Numbered from the stretch's first letter, positions 24,265-35,700 are shown. The stretch is DNA of 64,000 nt from Saccharum officinarum (GCA_020631735.1 CM036201.1:74352353-74416352), one strand, 5' to 3'. Numbers and translations: made by a program. Notes: generated by a model from the letters alone, not told the origin.

Positions 24265-25370
24265 CGCGGCTGCGGCTGCGGCGGCGGAGGAGACGGTCTG
24301 GGAGGCCTTCGATGGGAACGAAATCGTCACTTCGCCCGGGGCGACGTCGGCCTGCTGCAGTCAGGGCATCCGACCGTCCGCTCCCATCCAACGATAGGCA
24401 GCTTCTGAAACTCTCAGTAGGCCGCACGATAGGCAGCCCATCTAAGCCCAACGACCCATCTAAACTCAGTTGGGTTGATCCGTCACCTTTTTTTTTAGCA
24501 GAAAGCCCACGCCACCCCCCGCCCGCTCGCTCTACTCACCGGACGGACCCTGCCCCGCTCGCGCCCGTGCCGCTCATGGCGAGCCCAACGCGCAAGGCAC
24601 TCACTAGCTCGCTCCCGGACTCGCGGCTCCCGTCGCGGCCGTACTCCATCTGCTTGCCCCTGTCAAGGTCCGTGTCGCCAACGAGATCCACATTGTCGAC
24701 CTCCGCGCCACTCCATGCTTCGAGCTCCGTGCTAGCATCGAACTCCGCATCGACGAGTCTCTATTCGTCCAAGTAGCAAGCAGATGCTACGCTGAAAGCG
24801 TATGTTGCAATAGTATGTTTCAAGTGTTTCAAATGTTTCTGAGGTATATTACAGGTGTTGTATATCAATGTTGCAAAAAGTAGATCGGGATGTTGCACAT
24901 GTTGTAATAGCTATACACGTATGTTTCAAGTATAAGTTCCAAATGTTTCCTCTATTCCAAATGAATGTTGCAAGTGTTTTGTCTAGATGTTGCATATACA
25001 TGCATGTTGCAAACATATGTTTCAAGTGTTTTCAGGTGTTTCATACTTATGTTTGTAAGTGTTTCATCTAGATGTTACATATGTTTGCAATGGTTTAAAA
25101 TGTTTTTTAAACGTTTTCACAAGTGTTTCATATGTCTTTTTTTTTATGTTGTAACTGTTGTATCTCGATGTTTCAAAAGTAGATCGGGTATTGCACATAG
25201 GATGCGCGTGGGAAGTGGCTGGCGATGCAGACAACGTATGGGGCTGCGTGGGCGATGTCCAGGGAGGCGCGGGATCACTACCGGTACGCTCTCTCACGAG
25301 CCCGACGCGCTAGGCATTCGTTCGCTCCATGTGCGGGCAGTCATTGGACGTCCGGGCGCTAGCAAGTCCG
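24265..25370. repeat. Degenerate repeat upstream of PheRS beta, rich in TGTTGCA/GTTTCA words
   Basis: 24265-24480 probably holds the PheRS beta promoter and 5' UTR. From about 24780 to 25200 the sequence is an imperfect series of the words TGTTGCA, AAGTGTTTCA and CTAGATGTTGCATA, a pattern known from repeats in grass genomes. The block ends in GGACGTCCGGGCGCTAGCAAG at about 25350, where the LINE tail begins. Short ORFs here (for example 24312-24776 and 24965-25483) look like by-products of the repeat. The transposon class was not determined. Confidence 0.45.
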
Positions 25371-26335
25371 TTTTTTTGCCGAAGATAGGGCTTTTATTGC
25401 TCAATTCAAATGTTACATTCAGAATACAGGAGGAGAGCCAAGCCACACATGCCGGCCAGCTCCAAGAGAACATGCATATTTAGCTAGATAATCAGCCTCC
25501 CTGTTGCATTCCCTACCTTCATGTGCAAACTGCACACAGTCAAAGGAATTTGCCCTTTCATGAATATCCTTGAGGATCATCACATAAGCACAAAGAGGCA
25601 TTTCATTAATGTTCCTCACAATGTTTAGGCGATCTGATGCCACTGTAATCCTTCGAATACCACAATCTTCAACAAGAACTAGTGCCTCCAAGCAATCCAT
25701 TCCTTCCAGAGTCTCAGGTTCAGTATAAGCACAGCACTAGCTGAAATGAACTCCCCTCGATAATAACGGCAAACCACTCCAACAGCTCCTTTGGATCCTA
25801 CTCGGTATGTAGCAACTGTATTTAATTTGCATTTACCTTGCTCTGGTTCTTTCGAACGCCGAGTTTTTTTTTAGATTGAAGTTGGTTCCCTCTCTTAAGC
25901 TCCATTCCCCTTACCATTTCCAGCTCTTCAATCAGTCGATTGATCGGAGAAAGGGCTCTGAAAGACTCCCTCATGAATTGTCTTCCTTCCTGCCTGCCAT
26001 ATTGCCAAACAATCAACAAGGATTCGTATCCCATCAGCTTGAGGAATGTTGTAGCACGTAAAGGTAACCCATTGCTTTGGGTCGGAGATACCCAAATGAG
26101 CAGTTAAATCTGTTACCTCCTCATCCAGCAGAGCCCAAACACATTTGGACATTGTGCAGAAAAGCAAAGAATGCTCCCATGTATCATCATCAGCCCCACA
26201 AATTTTACAATGAGATGTAGTTGCCCAACAAGGTGAGTGCTTAGAACTGACAACGATGCCCAACAAGGAACAACAAGCCTATTGTTTCTGTCCCTGTTTT
26301 CTCTAAGTTGCTCAGCGCCAGCACCAGCGGTCACC
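25371..26335 (-). mobile_element. Degenerate LINE fragment, minus strand (zf-RVT and RNase H-like end)
   Basis: On the minus strand the upstream frame (26266-25928) has a zf-RVT pattern (CKICGADDDTWEHSLLFC) and the downstream frame (25700-25419) has an RNase H-like end (VASDRLNIVRNI, NREADYLAKYA, GRHVWLG). It closes with AATAAAAGCCCTATCTTCGG and an A-run (seen as T at 25371-25377), a standard plant LINE 3' end. Several frame breaks show it is old. Confidence 0.8.
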
Positions 26336-26337
26336 CT

Positions 26338-26395
26338 CCACTATCGTTCAGGATTAAAGAACCACTCCACTATCGTTCAGGATTAAAGAACCACT
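26338..26395. repeat. 29-bp perfect tandem duplication
   Basis: The unit starting CCACTATCGTTCAGG occurs at 26338-26366 and again, without change, at 26367-26395. It sits at the 5' border of the minus-strand LINE fragment. Confidence 0.95.
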
Positions 26396-26724
26396 GAAGC
26401 AGGCCACACGTAGAAATTGCTCGTCCCATTCAGGAACAGGCCACACGCACACGTACAAATGTTCAGGTTCAGATGCAGAGTAGTACAGGGCAGTTGAAAC
26501 GCCAGTGACAGAAATAAACTCTTGCTTGCGCTCTCTGATCTGATGAAGAGACGCTAACGATGACTAATCGTGTCATTTTATTACCAACGTGTCCGTGATA
26601 ATTGAATTGGATGCAAAACTGAAAGCCTGAAAACATGTTTCATCTCGAATCTCTGATCGATCAATCTGCAAGCAGTGAACAGACCCCTAATAGAACGTAC
26701 AGTAACGACCTGGGGTTGGTCCGG

Positions 26725-27153
26725 TCAGTCGTCGACGTAGACGACGGCGCAATCGTCGGCGGAGGGGTTGAGCGCGCAGAAGTGCTCCAGCGGGTCGCCG
26801 GGGGCCTCAGCGATGCGGCGCCGGAGGTCGGCCCTGGCCTGGCTCACCTCCTCCACCTCGTCCCACGCCACGCGGCACCCCTCGTCCTGGTCCTGACCGC
26901 GCTCCCCGCACGCCTCCATCGCCTCCGCAATCTTCCGCTCCACCAGCTCCGCCAGCGCCGCCTCCCTCCTCACCGTTCCCCTGTACCGCCGCCTCGCTGC
27001 CGCCATCACCAGTCGCCTCGCCTGCTGCTGCTGCTGCTGCTGGTGGCGGCGGCGGCGCCACGGGTGGACGGAGGACGGCGATCGGCGCAAGCCGGCTCCT
27101 GCGGGGAGAGCCGTCGGGGAGGATGAGGGGGAGCCGATGGATGGCGACGCCAT
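26725..27153 (-). CDS. CP12: CP12 chloroplast protein (GAPDH/PRK-binding Calvin-cycle regulator)
   Basis: CP12 is a small, largely disordered stromal protein that links GAPDH and phosphoribulokinase into an inactive complex in the dark and releases them when thioredoxin reduces its two disulfides. This 142-residue intronless gene shows the family signature AWDEVEEV (96-103) and two cysteine pairs, C82/C93 and C126/C135 (the last in CALNPSADDC), so both redox loops are present. The N-terminal loop has 10 residues between its cysteines, slightly longer than the 7-8 common in the family. The first 50 or so residues are rich in Ser, Pro and Arg and fit a plastid transit peptide; they include a run of seven Gln coded by a CAG repeat. 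The C-terminus AVVYVDD differs from the classic YDN-type end that contacts GAPDH, so this may be a divergent paralogue. The start is the first ATG after upstream stops. Confidence 0.88.
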   Translation of the reverse strand: MASPSIGSPSSSPTALPAGAGLRRSPSSVHPWRRRRHQQQQQQQARRLVMAAARRRYRGTVRREAALAELVERKIAEAMEACGERGQDQDEGCRVAWDEVEEVSQARADLRRRIAEAPGDPLEHFCALNPSADDCAVVYVDD

Positions 27154-27808
27154 TGTTGTTGATTACTGATTCCCTGATTGGAGATTTGTCTGATGAGCTG
27201 GGAGGACTAATCGAGGAAAACGCAGAGCCACTTCTTCTGAGTTGACAAAGTGCATTTGGCTTCTCTTACTCGTACATACAGTCATGCTTATCCTTTCGGA
27301 CTAGTATTTTCTTTCACGATTCGAGAAAAGCTGGAAATGTTTTTCTTGGAAAACAATGGAAATGATAAAACGGAAAGCATTCTTCTAACAGTGTATTAGG
27401 TTTTAGCCAAACATGCGTATTTTATTTACAAGCATGTCACATGTATATGCTGTAAAGGCAGATATAAGCTTTCTTCAGATAACATGAGATGCATGGACAA
27501 ATCCTCCTCTTCCTCTGAATGACAGCATCAGCGTTTTCAGCAAAAAAAAAAAAGGTTTACAGATTAAGATCCTTGCAACCGCTGGTTTCCCACATTCAAT
27601 CTTTGGATGATGCCATGTCTCAGGGTCACTTAATTTTTGATACAGATCAACCTAACCTGACCCAACAAATCAGATTGGCGTGCATGACAGGAGGCCATCC
27701 AGAAACCTGCAACGTTGCTCAGTTGGCATTAGCTACAACAAAAACCTTGATGCCACGCTTCCTTGGCAACAATCGGAGTGATAAATACAAAAGGTACAAG
27801 ACAAGTCA
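27154..27808. other. Region between CP12 and PP7
   Basis: It contains the presumed CP12 promoter (next to 27153) and, after about 27500, the likely PP7 3' UTR. No TATA box in a convincing position and no other gene were recognised. Confidence 0.4.
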
Positions 27809-30800
27809 TCATGACAGGCTCGACGTTCCACTGTCCATGGCATCCAAATTCAACTCTTCGTCTGAGTCGATCACTTCTTCGAAATCATAGAACGGATGGG
27901 CCTGCATATATATAGGAAAACAAAAGAAAAAAGATATTCCAAGTCAGTTGATTTTGTTTCCCCCACTCCAGATTGATTGTTTCCATATATTAAGAAATAA
28001 TAACTCTAAGTCTCACATTACAAAATCAAGTAGTTCTGAGTATATTATTGAGGATTGAGTCACATACCGCAGGTCGAGGCTTTACAGCTTCAAAGCTACG
28101 GAAAACAGGAGTAGCAAAATCAGGTGGATTAAGGACAATATATGCTCCACGATTGTTATGTCGCTCCTCTGAAGCCTATACCAGGTCCAGAAACAAAGAG
28201 TTAACACCATATTATCACCATAATATGCAAAGGATACAAAAAAAGGCAGAACTTACATATTAGTCACAAAGTTTTAGAAGCTGAATAAATCTCTTACAGA
28301 ACTTGCAACAAAAAGCCAAGAAGAGATTCAATATCGAAGATGAAAGCAAAAATTATCACCTGAAATTGTGGGTAGTCTGGTGCACTGAAGAGAGTAATTA
28401 GTTTCCCACATTCTACTTCATGATCAATTGTATATCCATTATCCATTCCTAAGAGATCATGTCGCTTGTCTCTTGCGTCTGGACCTTCATGTGACCTGAT
28501 GATTAGCTTTGTTGAATGAAAAGATGAAGTAAGCATGTGAACTTAAAACAAATACAGTTCTACCATGATGCTAACTTTCAAATATTATGGAACTAAATGC
28601 TCAACGGGCTACAGGACAAAACATACCAACTGACCAAGTTCAAAGATGACTATTGATACTAAAGCCATACCATTGAACACTAACACAAAAGAAATTAAAA
28701 TCACGTAACTCAATTCAAGTACGTTAATAAGTAGTATCTCACATTCACTGCATCCACATATTAGGTGACATCTATACCAACATAACAATTTTCAAAAAGA
28801 GAAACGCTGGAATGTTACTACACGCTTGTCACCTGAAGCTATTAAGGAGTTCTATATAATCCCCAAGTAGACAACCACATAGTTCAATCAATTGGATATT
28901 CTAAAAATAAGCAAGGATCACTTTACAGACTAGGCTGGGGGTATACACATGCAAATCAGCCTATAACTTGTGTGCACCATCAGATTTGCAGTATGATCGT
29001 AAATTGCACATTTTTCATATGATTGGCTGTTCTTAAAATTTTGAAATATTAACAGGAAGAGTAATAAATGAAACAAAACGAACCTTCAAATGATTTGTCC
29101 GCAAAAACTGTTGAGTGATATCTGGACCCCAAAGCAAACCGATGCCTCGTTCTTTATTCGGTGAAAGACCCATCTGCAAGGAAGGGTCAGACCAGAGCAC
29201 ATCCCCAGGGATCAAATTTGAGCCTTCCCAAGGAGGGTCAAGAACAGTTCTCCTTGCTTTCAATAACTCATCTAAGGATCCAAGTTTCATAATAGTCGGA
29301 TCAACTGTAAAATCCGCTTTGAATTTATGACCCTTCTTTCCCTTCTTTGATCTCTTTGATGGCACAACAATCGTTCCACGAAAGACACCTCCGTGTGCAG
29401 TGTACACGCTTCCTGATATTATTGTCGCTAGAGGAAGGTCCTCAAAACATCTTAAAAACTTCCGATAAACTTGAGGGCCCTGATCTTTGTATTTAGTCAT
29501 TACCTCCTTCTCGAAACCATATACTGACGTGCAGTACTTGGATTCGTGATTTCCCCGAAGAAGGAACACACAATTCGGAAGTAGCACCTGAAAGAAAACA
29601 AGAACCACTAATTAGCAACCATTTATGTTATTACACTGTTTGATTGTCAAACTGAAAGTTTTTTAGATCACTTTTAGAATGCCAAAGGAGGACAAGCATG
29701 CTTGTGCAAGTTAACAGCCAACTGTCTAAATATATATCACATCATTGATATTTCAGCCATTGAATGCTGAGGAAACGAGAACAGATACTCCCAGAAATAA
29801 ATAATGTGTGGATCATGACTCATAATTCTATGTTCATTTGATTTAGTTGCATATCGCGCAAAATGAGCAAACTTATAACTGTTATTAAGTACTCCCTCCG
29901 TATCGGATTTAGAAGTCGTTTTGGACAAGGTTTGGGTCAAACATTGGGAATATAAATCATCAATAACTTTTAAGTTGTTGAGTTTGCAAATGTAAAAATT
30001 ATATGAATAGATTTGTCTTGGAAAATACTTTCATAAAAGTATACATATATCACTTTTCCATAAATATTTTTTTATAAAAACAAGAGGTCAAAGTTGTGTT
30101 TTGGAGACCGTGTCGCTGTCCTAAATGACTTCTAAATCCGATACGGAGGGAGTACAATCCAAACAAAGGGGAGACATCATTATTCGTTAGAGTCAACACT
30201 GCCATGAAAACAACTCAGCCAGTTTGCATTACCTATGGAAAACCTATTAACTGTCTTTGTTATCTATTGTTATATAAGTCCAATCCAAACAAAGGGGAGA
30301 CATCATTACTCATTAACTCAGCCAGTTTGCACATTACCTATGGAAAATCTATTAACTGCCTTGCTATCTATCAATCTATTTCCCATAAATCTAGCAGATC
30401 CAACAAAATAAAAATGGAATCCAAGTATGCTTGTGTGAGTTAATAACAGTCAAATGTCTAAATATATATCACATCATTAATATTTCAGCCGTCAAATGCT
30501 GAGGAAACGATAACAAGTACTCCAAAACAAATTGTGTGGATCATGACTCATAATTCTATGCTGATTTCATTTAGTTGCATATCGCGCAAAATTAGCTGAC
30601 GTAGCTATGTATCAATCTATTCCCATAAATCTCGCAGATCCAACAAAACAAAATGGAATCGAGATACGTATAAAGCTTAACAGCGAGTTGGAAAATCCGC
30701 AGCAGAATTCACCTTCCAGGCGAGGAGCAGGAGGAAGGTCTCGAGGCCCCAGGCGCCGCGGTCGACGTAGTCGCCGTTGAAGACGAAGATGCGGTCCTCG

Positions 30801-31180
30801 GACGGGAACCCGGCGTCGCGGAGCAGGAAGATGACGTCGTGGAGCTGGCCGTGGACGTCCCCGACGACGACGACGGCCTGGCCGGGGCGCGGGTCGACGC
30901 GGACGAGGTTGGGCTCGCGGTGCAGGATGGCGGCGGCGGCCAGGACCAGGCGCTGGACCAGCGCGGGCGGGAGCACCGCCGGGAGGCGGTCCGCGGGGAG
31001 GTGCCGCGAGCACCAGTCCAGCGTGGATTCCAGCCCCGCCACCCAGTCCCGCGTCAGCGCGCCGCCCTCGGGCCACTCGACAACCGGCGGAGTCGGGGCC
31101 GGGGCTGGGGCTGGGGCTGGGGAGGGATCCGTCGCCGCGGCAGCGGCGGCGATGGTGATGGCGTCGGGCTGCTGCGACAT
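27809..31180 (-). CDS. PP7: Serine/threonine protein phosphatase 7 (PP7)
   Basis: A PPP-family metallophosphatase; in plants PP7 is a largely nuclear enzyme tied to blue-light and heat signalling. Exons in transcript order: 31180-30713, 29587-29084, 28506-28360, 28175-28068, 27901-27809; all phases are 0, total 1320 nt, 439 residues. Metal and phosphate ligands are present: GDVHGQ (107-112), [10 protein letters not shown] (136 on), RGNHESK (167 on), TAHGG and [10 protein letters not shown] (326 on), then LFSAPDYP. The Lys-rich insert between TAHGG and the WSDPS motif ([13 protein letters not shown]) is typical of PP7 and could act as a nuclear signal. The acidic tail ([19 protein letters not shown]) follows. 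The start was chosen as MSQQPDAI; the frame is open further upstream, but that stretch shows no conserved sequence. Exon 1 is very GC-rich, usual for grass 5' exons. Confidence 0.95.
29588..30712 (-). repeat. PP7 intron 1 with several local duplications
   Basis: A block of about 180 bp at 29691-29870 (sharing ATATATATCACATCATT, GTGTGGATCATGACTCATAA and TTAGTTGCATATCGCGCAAA) recurs diverged at 30421-30600. A second block beginning CAATCCAAACAAAGGGGAGA occurs at 30156 and 30273. A third, with CCCATAAATCT and AGATCCAACAAAA, occurs at about 30380 and 30625. All copies are in the same orientation. A Stowaway-type MITE (29892-30152) lies between copies. Confidence 0.85.
29892..30152. mobile_element. 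Stowaway-type MITE in PP7 intron 1
   Basis: A 261-bp element flanked by TA on both sides. The termini are inverted repeats of at least 35 bp with two mismatches, starting CTCCCTCCGTATCGGATTT. The interior is AT-rich and non-coding. Confidence 0.92.
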
Positions 31181-32435
31181 GGCATGGGCCAGGCTGGATG
31201 CGGTGGGGTTCTGCGATTTTGGGTTCCCTTGTGCGAAGTCGCGGGTGGGGGGGGTTCGTGTTGTCTTGGGGGACAACGAGACGAAGGGAGACTGGGAGTG
31301 GGACAGGGTTCGTCGTCGTCCCAGTCGGCGGCGGCTTTTGCGCCCTCGACGGTCGACGCGGCTGCTGGTTCCAGTTGGCCCTCGCAGATGCGGAGTCGCC
31401 AGTCTCCGCGGCGTGGAGCTGACACGGCTGCGCCAAAAGGAAACGTGGCCAGCGGATAACAAAAAGAGGTCGCGTGGCCACGGGGAACGTGCGCTCCTTC
31501 TGCGTGCGTGACCACAAATATGGCTCGGGCTACTGGCATCGGACAGACTTGTAACGCAATCTTTGGATTGAAGCAAAACCTTGTCACGCTTAAGTTTAAT
31601 TAAGTTTGACCGAGCTGTTTGGTTGCCACAAACTATGGCAGTGTTCTTTTTTCTACAAGCTCAGTCCCCACGTATCCGTGACAACAAAAGTATGGCAAGA
31701 TTCTCCTAGACTAGCTAAAGTGTGGCAACTAGTTTCGCCAACCTTGTCAAAATTTGACAAGAAATGATGACAAACGTTTGCATTCTTATTATACCAACCA
31801 GGGCTTGTTCGCTGCGTTGAAAAGCTATGGTTAAAATTACTGTTTGCTGATTTGTTGTGAGAGAAAAACACTGCTAAATGGCTAGCTGATTTGGCTGATA
31901 AACTCAAGCGAACAAGGTGCATGTATTTAGTCTTGTGCTCCATGTAAACCTGATTATTAGTATACCAACCAAACAGGTGTTTAGCCCTGTACTCCGCGTA
32001 AACCAAATATAGCTGCAGAACAACATACTTTTACATGTAGAAGTAAGAATTTTCTGATTTGACAAAAGTTTTAACCGTTCCTTCTGGTGCAATCCATATC
32101 TCAACTTGCCACCGTACTTGGAAAAATCAATCCAATCACATGGAAATATACATGCACATATCGATCGATCAATCTAGAGGTGGCTACATAAGATTGATAA
32201 ATAGCACCATAGAGTCAAAAATTAGTGTCTCAAAATTCGATTAAAAAAGATGCAAACAAAATCAAACTAAACAAAAGTTTGGCAAAGTTTGAAGTGCTTA
32301 TATCAATTTTGGATTATTAGACGTGCTATTAGCAGCTAGACCTGGAGCAGCCTGGACATGAGCCACCGCGCGAAATGCTTTGACTTTTCATGTTTCTAAT
32401 GCGTTTCAGCTCCAAGTCACAGCCGATCCCAACTA
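31181..32435. other. PP7 upstream region and intergenic DNA
   Basis: 31181-31600 is the GC-rich 5' leader and promoter side of PP7. Beyond it the sequence is AT-rich with the small MITE at 31801-31920 and no recognisable gene. Confidence 0.4.
31801..31920. mobile_element. Small hAT-like MITE candidate
   Basis: About 120 bp with short imperfect terminal inverted repeats: GGGCTTGTTCGCT at the left and AGCGAACAAGGTGC at the right. The type resembles CTTGTTCG-ended MITEs common in grasses. A target duplication was not identified, so the class is uncertain. Confidence 0.6.
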
Positions 32436-32695
32436 CTCTCTCCATCCCAAATTATAAGGCATTCCAAGAATCTTGGAGGGTCAAAAGATCTTAAGTTTGA
32501 CTAAATTTATATGATAAGATAATAATATTTATGACACCAACTAAGTATAATTAGATTCTTCATTAATTATATTTTTATAGTATACCTATTTGATGTTATA
32601 ATTTTTTTGTAATTTTCTCTATAATTTTGGTCAAACTTAACATGCTTTGACTCTCCAAGATTATTGGAATGCCTTATAATTTCAAATGGAGGGAG
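32436..32695. mobile_element. Stowaway-type MITE
   Basis: A 260-bp element flanked by TA dinucleotides. The left end CTCTCTCCATCCCAAATTA pairs with the right end CTCCCTCCATTTGAAATTA, and the inverted similarity continues inward for about 65 bp (AAGGCATTCCAA, CAAACTTAA). It belongs to a different subfamily from the MITE at 29892. Confidence 0.9.
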
Positions 32696-33430
32696 TAATA
32701 GACAAGAGATGCAAGCAAAACTATACAACCACATCTGAGTCTTCCAAAATCTGTTGGAAGCAGCATCCATTCTGCATAACAGAAGAAAAATAAATGGTGA
32801 AACATATAAAATTAAAAAGGTAAAACAATGGCTTTCATTCATTCTGAATTGTAAAACCAATAAAATTAGATTATATACTGTCTACTAATAATTAACAGTT
32901 AAACGCCTACATCAAATGAATATTAAATTGTAATGTTACATACAAATCCAAATTGTATATAAGATGTACATTATTTGACTAAGTTGCTTGTTTCAATGTT
33001 CGATGAATTTTTAATGTAATTCAAAACAAAAAAAATAGTTTTACTAAAACACACAAAAATACAAACGAACATGTAGCAGGACTATTACAAAGTTCTTTGC
33101 TAGAAGATATTAATTTTTTTTCCTATGCAATAAGTATTTTCTTTTCATGGCTAGAGCTATGATAAATTTAGTCATGCTAATATTAATAATTAAAATTCAT
33201 AAAAGAAACAACAGGATTAACAACAATAATCACATACTTAAATTTTAATTAGTGTATAAAAAATAAAATAACAAACTTCAGTCTTAAATAGCTAGTGCAT
33301 ACTATATCAAATAGTGGAAGCACAAAACAACATTAATAAAAAAACTAAAAAAACCAAAATTTGTTCTAATATACAAAAAAATTTGATTAGTAGAGCGTAA
33401 CTCAAAGATTAATCAAGAAACAGGATAGAC
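32696..33430. other. AT-rich intergenic DNA
   Basis: No gene, RNA or repeat border was recognised in this stretch. Confidence 0.4.
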
Positions 33431-34790
33431 TTATGCTGCCCATTTAGCCTCAAAAGCGTCAAATTTAGCTGCCCATTCTTTTATATTAATTTCAGGCCCA
33501 TGAGACGAAAAAGTTCGCTTTGGTGGCTTCATGCAATTGGTGATAGTCGAGGGTACATGAGTTCTTAGGGAGGTAGTTTTGGCATCAATATGAGAGCAAT
33601 TGAAGTTCCTTGCAGCCTGTGTTATAAACATTCTGGGGTCAAAAGTTGCAATTGCAATAAATATTTTTTTCGGAAAGACGAAAAAATTATAGGATGCAAT
33701 CATGTCACAATAGAATCCTAAAATCTATAACATGCATATATGAGATAGAAAACCAAAGGATTTGTTCGGTTGCATATGCAAAAGACATGTTGAAGCTTGC
33801 AATTGTGGACAAAATTGTATGCCAAATTTATAACCAATGTGTTTTTTAGGTCAACGACGAGGCATCAACGGATCCCCACCTGATTTTCATTCCACTGATC
33901 CCGGCATAGCCGGTGGGTGGAAGGGGCTAGGCCCTCCAAATTACAGTTAAGGTTTACAATTCAAATTGATAGTGAGGAGGGGGGTGTTTACATATCAAAG
34001 GCGGAACTCCATTTCTCTGCCATGGTGGTGTTCCTTTTCGGGAGTCGACAGCTCATGAGTGCCCGGCTTCCTTGCAGGCGGCGACTAGGCGATCCACGTT
34101 GGGCTCCATATGTCAGAAGACGACCTCGTTTCGGTGCTTCCAGATCTCCCAGCAATAGAGGAGGATCAGAGGATGAGCAATGCTGTGGTGCACTCCAGGC
34201 GGAGTTTTGGTTCACCATAGTTCAGTGATCTTGGCTGTCCCCTCCGGCGCCCAGCCGATCCGACTCCAGAAGCCACGCACGAAGCTGCAGCCTGAGATGA
34301 TGTGGTCTGCGGTTTCATCTTCTTGCCCACACACCTCACACCGTACCTCACACCGTGCATCCTCTAGAATGTTCTTGCGTACTAGTAATGTTCTTCACTG
34401 TATCCAGTCCTGGGTTAGTAGCCAAAAGAAGAACTTCACCTTAGGCGGGGCAAAGTTGCGCCACACAAACTTATAGGACGTGTTATTGACACACGGTAAT
34501 TAATATCCTAAAGCATATACATACATAATGGAAAAACAAAAGGTTACTTACAAAGCCATGGATCCCACGGTTACTAAGAAAATCCTTGCTAGGATTTGTA
34601 GGAGCTCTGGGAATTTTGATGCTGCCCTGCTGAAAGTAAAGCAAGAAAGTCAGTGTTTTCATTGGCATGTAATCATAAATTTTGACAAATTTCAAAGAAA
34701 TAATAAGAGAAACTTCAACTGCTACTTACGTAGCCTGAAATTTTGGAAACCATGGAGCTAGGATGAACGGCAACTTTGTCAAAAAGATGG
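33431..34790 (-). pseudogene. Possible 3' end of an unrecognised multi-exon gene, intron hit by a LINE
   Basis: Three candidate exons with GT/AG borders are visible: 34790-34730, 34629-34552 and 33632-33431. One frame stays open through all three with matching phases (2 then 2) and ends at a TAA at 33431 with the hydrophilic tail INIKEWAAKFDAFEAKWAA. In an alternative frame the first two exons read AVHPSSMVSKISGY and IPRAPTNPSKDFLSNRGIHGF, which look more protein-like but meet a stop early in the third. The family was not recognised and no upstream exons are certain. A LINE fragment sits in the intron 33633-34551. It may be a real small gene or a relic. Confidence 0.3.
33880..34475 (-). mobile_element. 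Degenerate LINE fragment (zf-RVT end)
   Basis: On the minus strand, frames read FAPPKVKFFFWLLTQDWIQ, then CEVCGQEDETADHIISGC with WSRIGWAPEG, and then LLYCWEIWKHRNEVVF: the zf-RVT region and following helix of a plant LINE ORF2. In-frame stops and shifts show it is dead. The ends were not defined. Confidence 0.75.
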
Positions 34791-34795
34791 CTTAA

Positions 34796-35700
34796 GGTGC
34801 TATATATATTTTTCTAATCAAACATGGAATGAGATTGAAATATGATAAAAAAAAATGATACAAACACACACAAAAAAAAAAGTCAAGCCAAGCCTCATAT
34901 CTCATATCTATCCAAGCCTCTAGATAGACTCAGAGTCTGACTCGACAGAAGCACGAGATGGCAAGCTTGGACAAGCTCGTTTACAGGCATGTTTCAATAG
35001 AGGATTTAAATAGCAAAAACCATCTTTTCTTTCACAGACTTGTCTCTATAGCTTGGGAAACCAACGCAATGATCCTAAATATACAAAAAAGCAGATACTT
35101 GAAAAAGCATGCTTAGGAATCGGAATTGTTTGACATTGGATTAAAGGCCACGAGGTCACCACAATCCAAGTTATCTCCATAGTGCTCATTATCAAGTCGA
35201 GATAATGTTGGCAATGGGATATAATGAAGTTCATTATATCAGTAGACCCTTGACCACATATGGCATCACCATACAGGACGCTCATAGTAGCACCAAAGCG
35301 AGGACATCTCTTTGACAAGTGTCATTCTTGGTTGGGTTTCCAATTACCAACAAAAACATCATGGTCAGATGGTTGCTTCCTCCAACCTCTATCTATCTAC
35401 CTCTACCTCTACTATAGTAAATTTTCCTACTGCTACCTCAGGAACTGTCCCCCATAGTCATGCGCTCTTGTATATGCACCAAAAAAAATTGCATCAAGAA
35501 CCAGACAATCTTTAAAACGAAAGGACGACATTTACTCTGCTCTCTCCTTTCTCTTACTCACTCAAATCCAACAGACCAGATTCTTTGGATCAAACCTCAT
35601 CACTCATTCCTCATCCCATCCTGCACCCACCCTAGGCGCGACTCCTCTCCCCCGCACGCGTGACTCCAAATAGTGTACTAAAGTAGCGGGATCCTTGTGT
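34796..35700. other. Intergenic DNA with a degenerate coding-like stretch on the minus strand
   Basis: Between about 35380 and 35090 the minus strand reads GWRKQPSDHDVFVGNWKPNQE, a stop, then KRCPRFGATMSVLYGDAICG and, after a frame change, LPTLSRLDNEHYGDNLDCG. It resembles a decayed gene or transposon fragment. No family was recognised. Confidence 0.25.

Noticed and set aside
24312..24776. Plus-strand ORF of 154 residues upstream of PheRS beta
   Set aside because: Low-complexity Ser/Pro/Arg translation of promoter and repeat DNA with no recognisable domain.
26635..27126. Plus-strand 163-residue ORF
   Set aside because: It is the antisense of CP12; the Leu-rich stretch comes from the CAG repeat read in reverse.
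30677..31576. PP7 start far upstream giving a 140-residue N-terminal extension
   Set aside because: The upstream part is biased, unlike known PP7, and the ATG at 31180 gives a normal length; the open frame is explained by the GC-rich leader.
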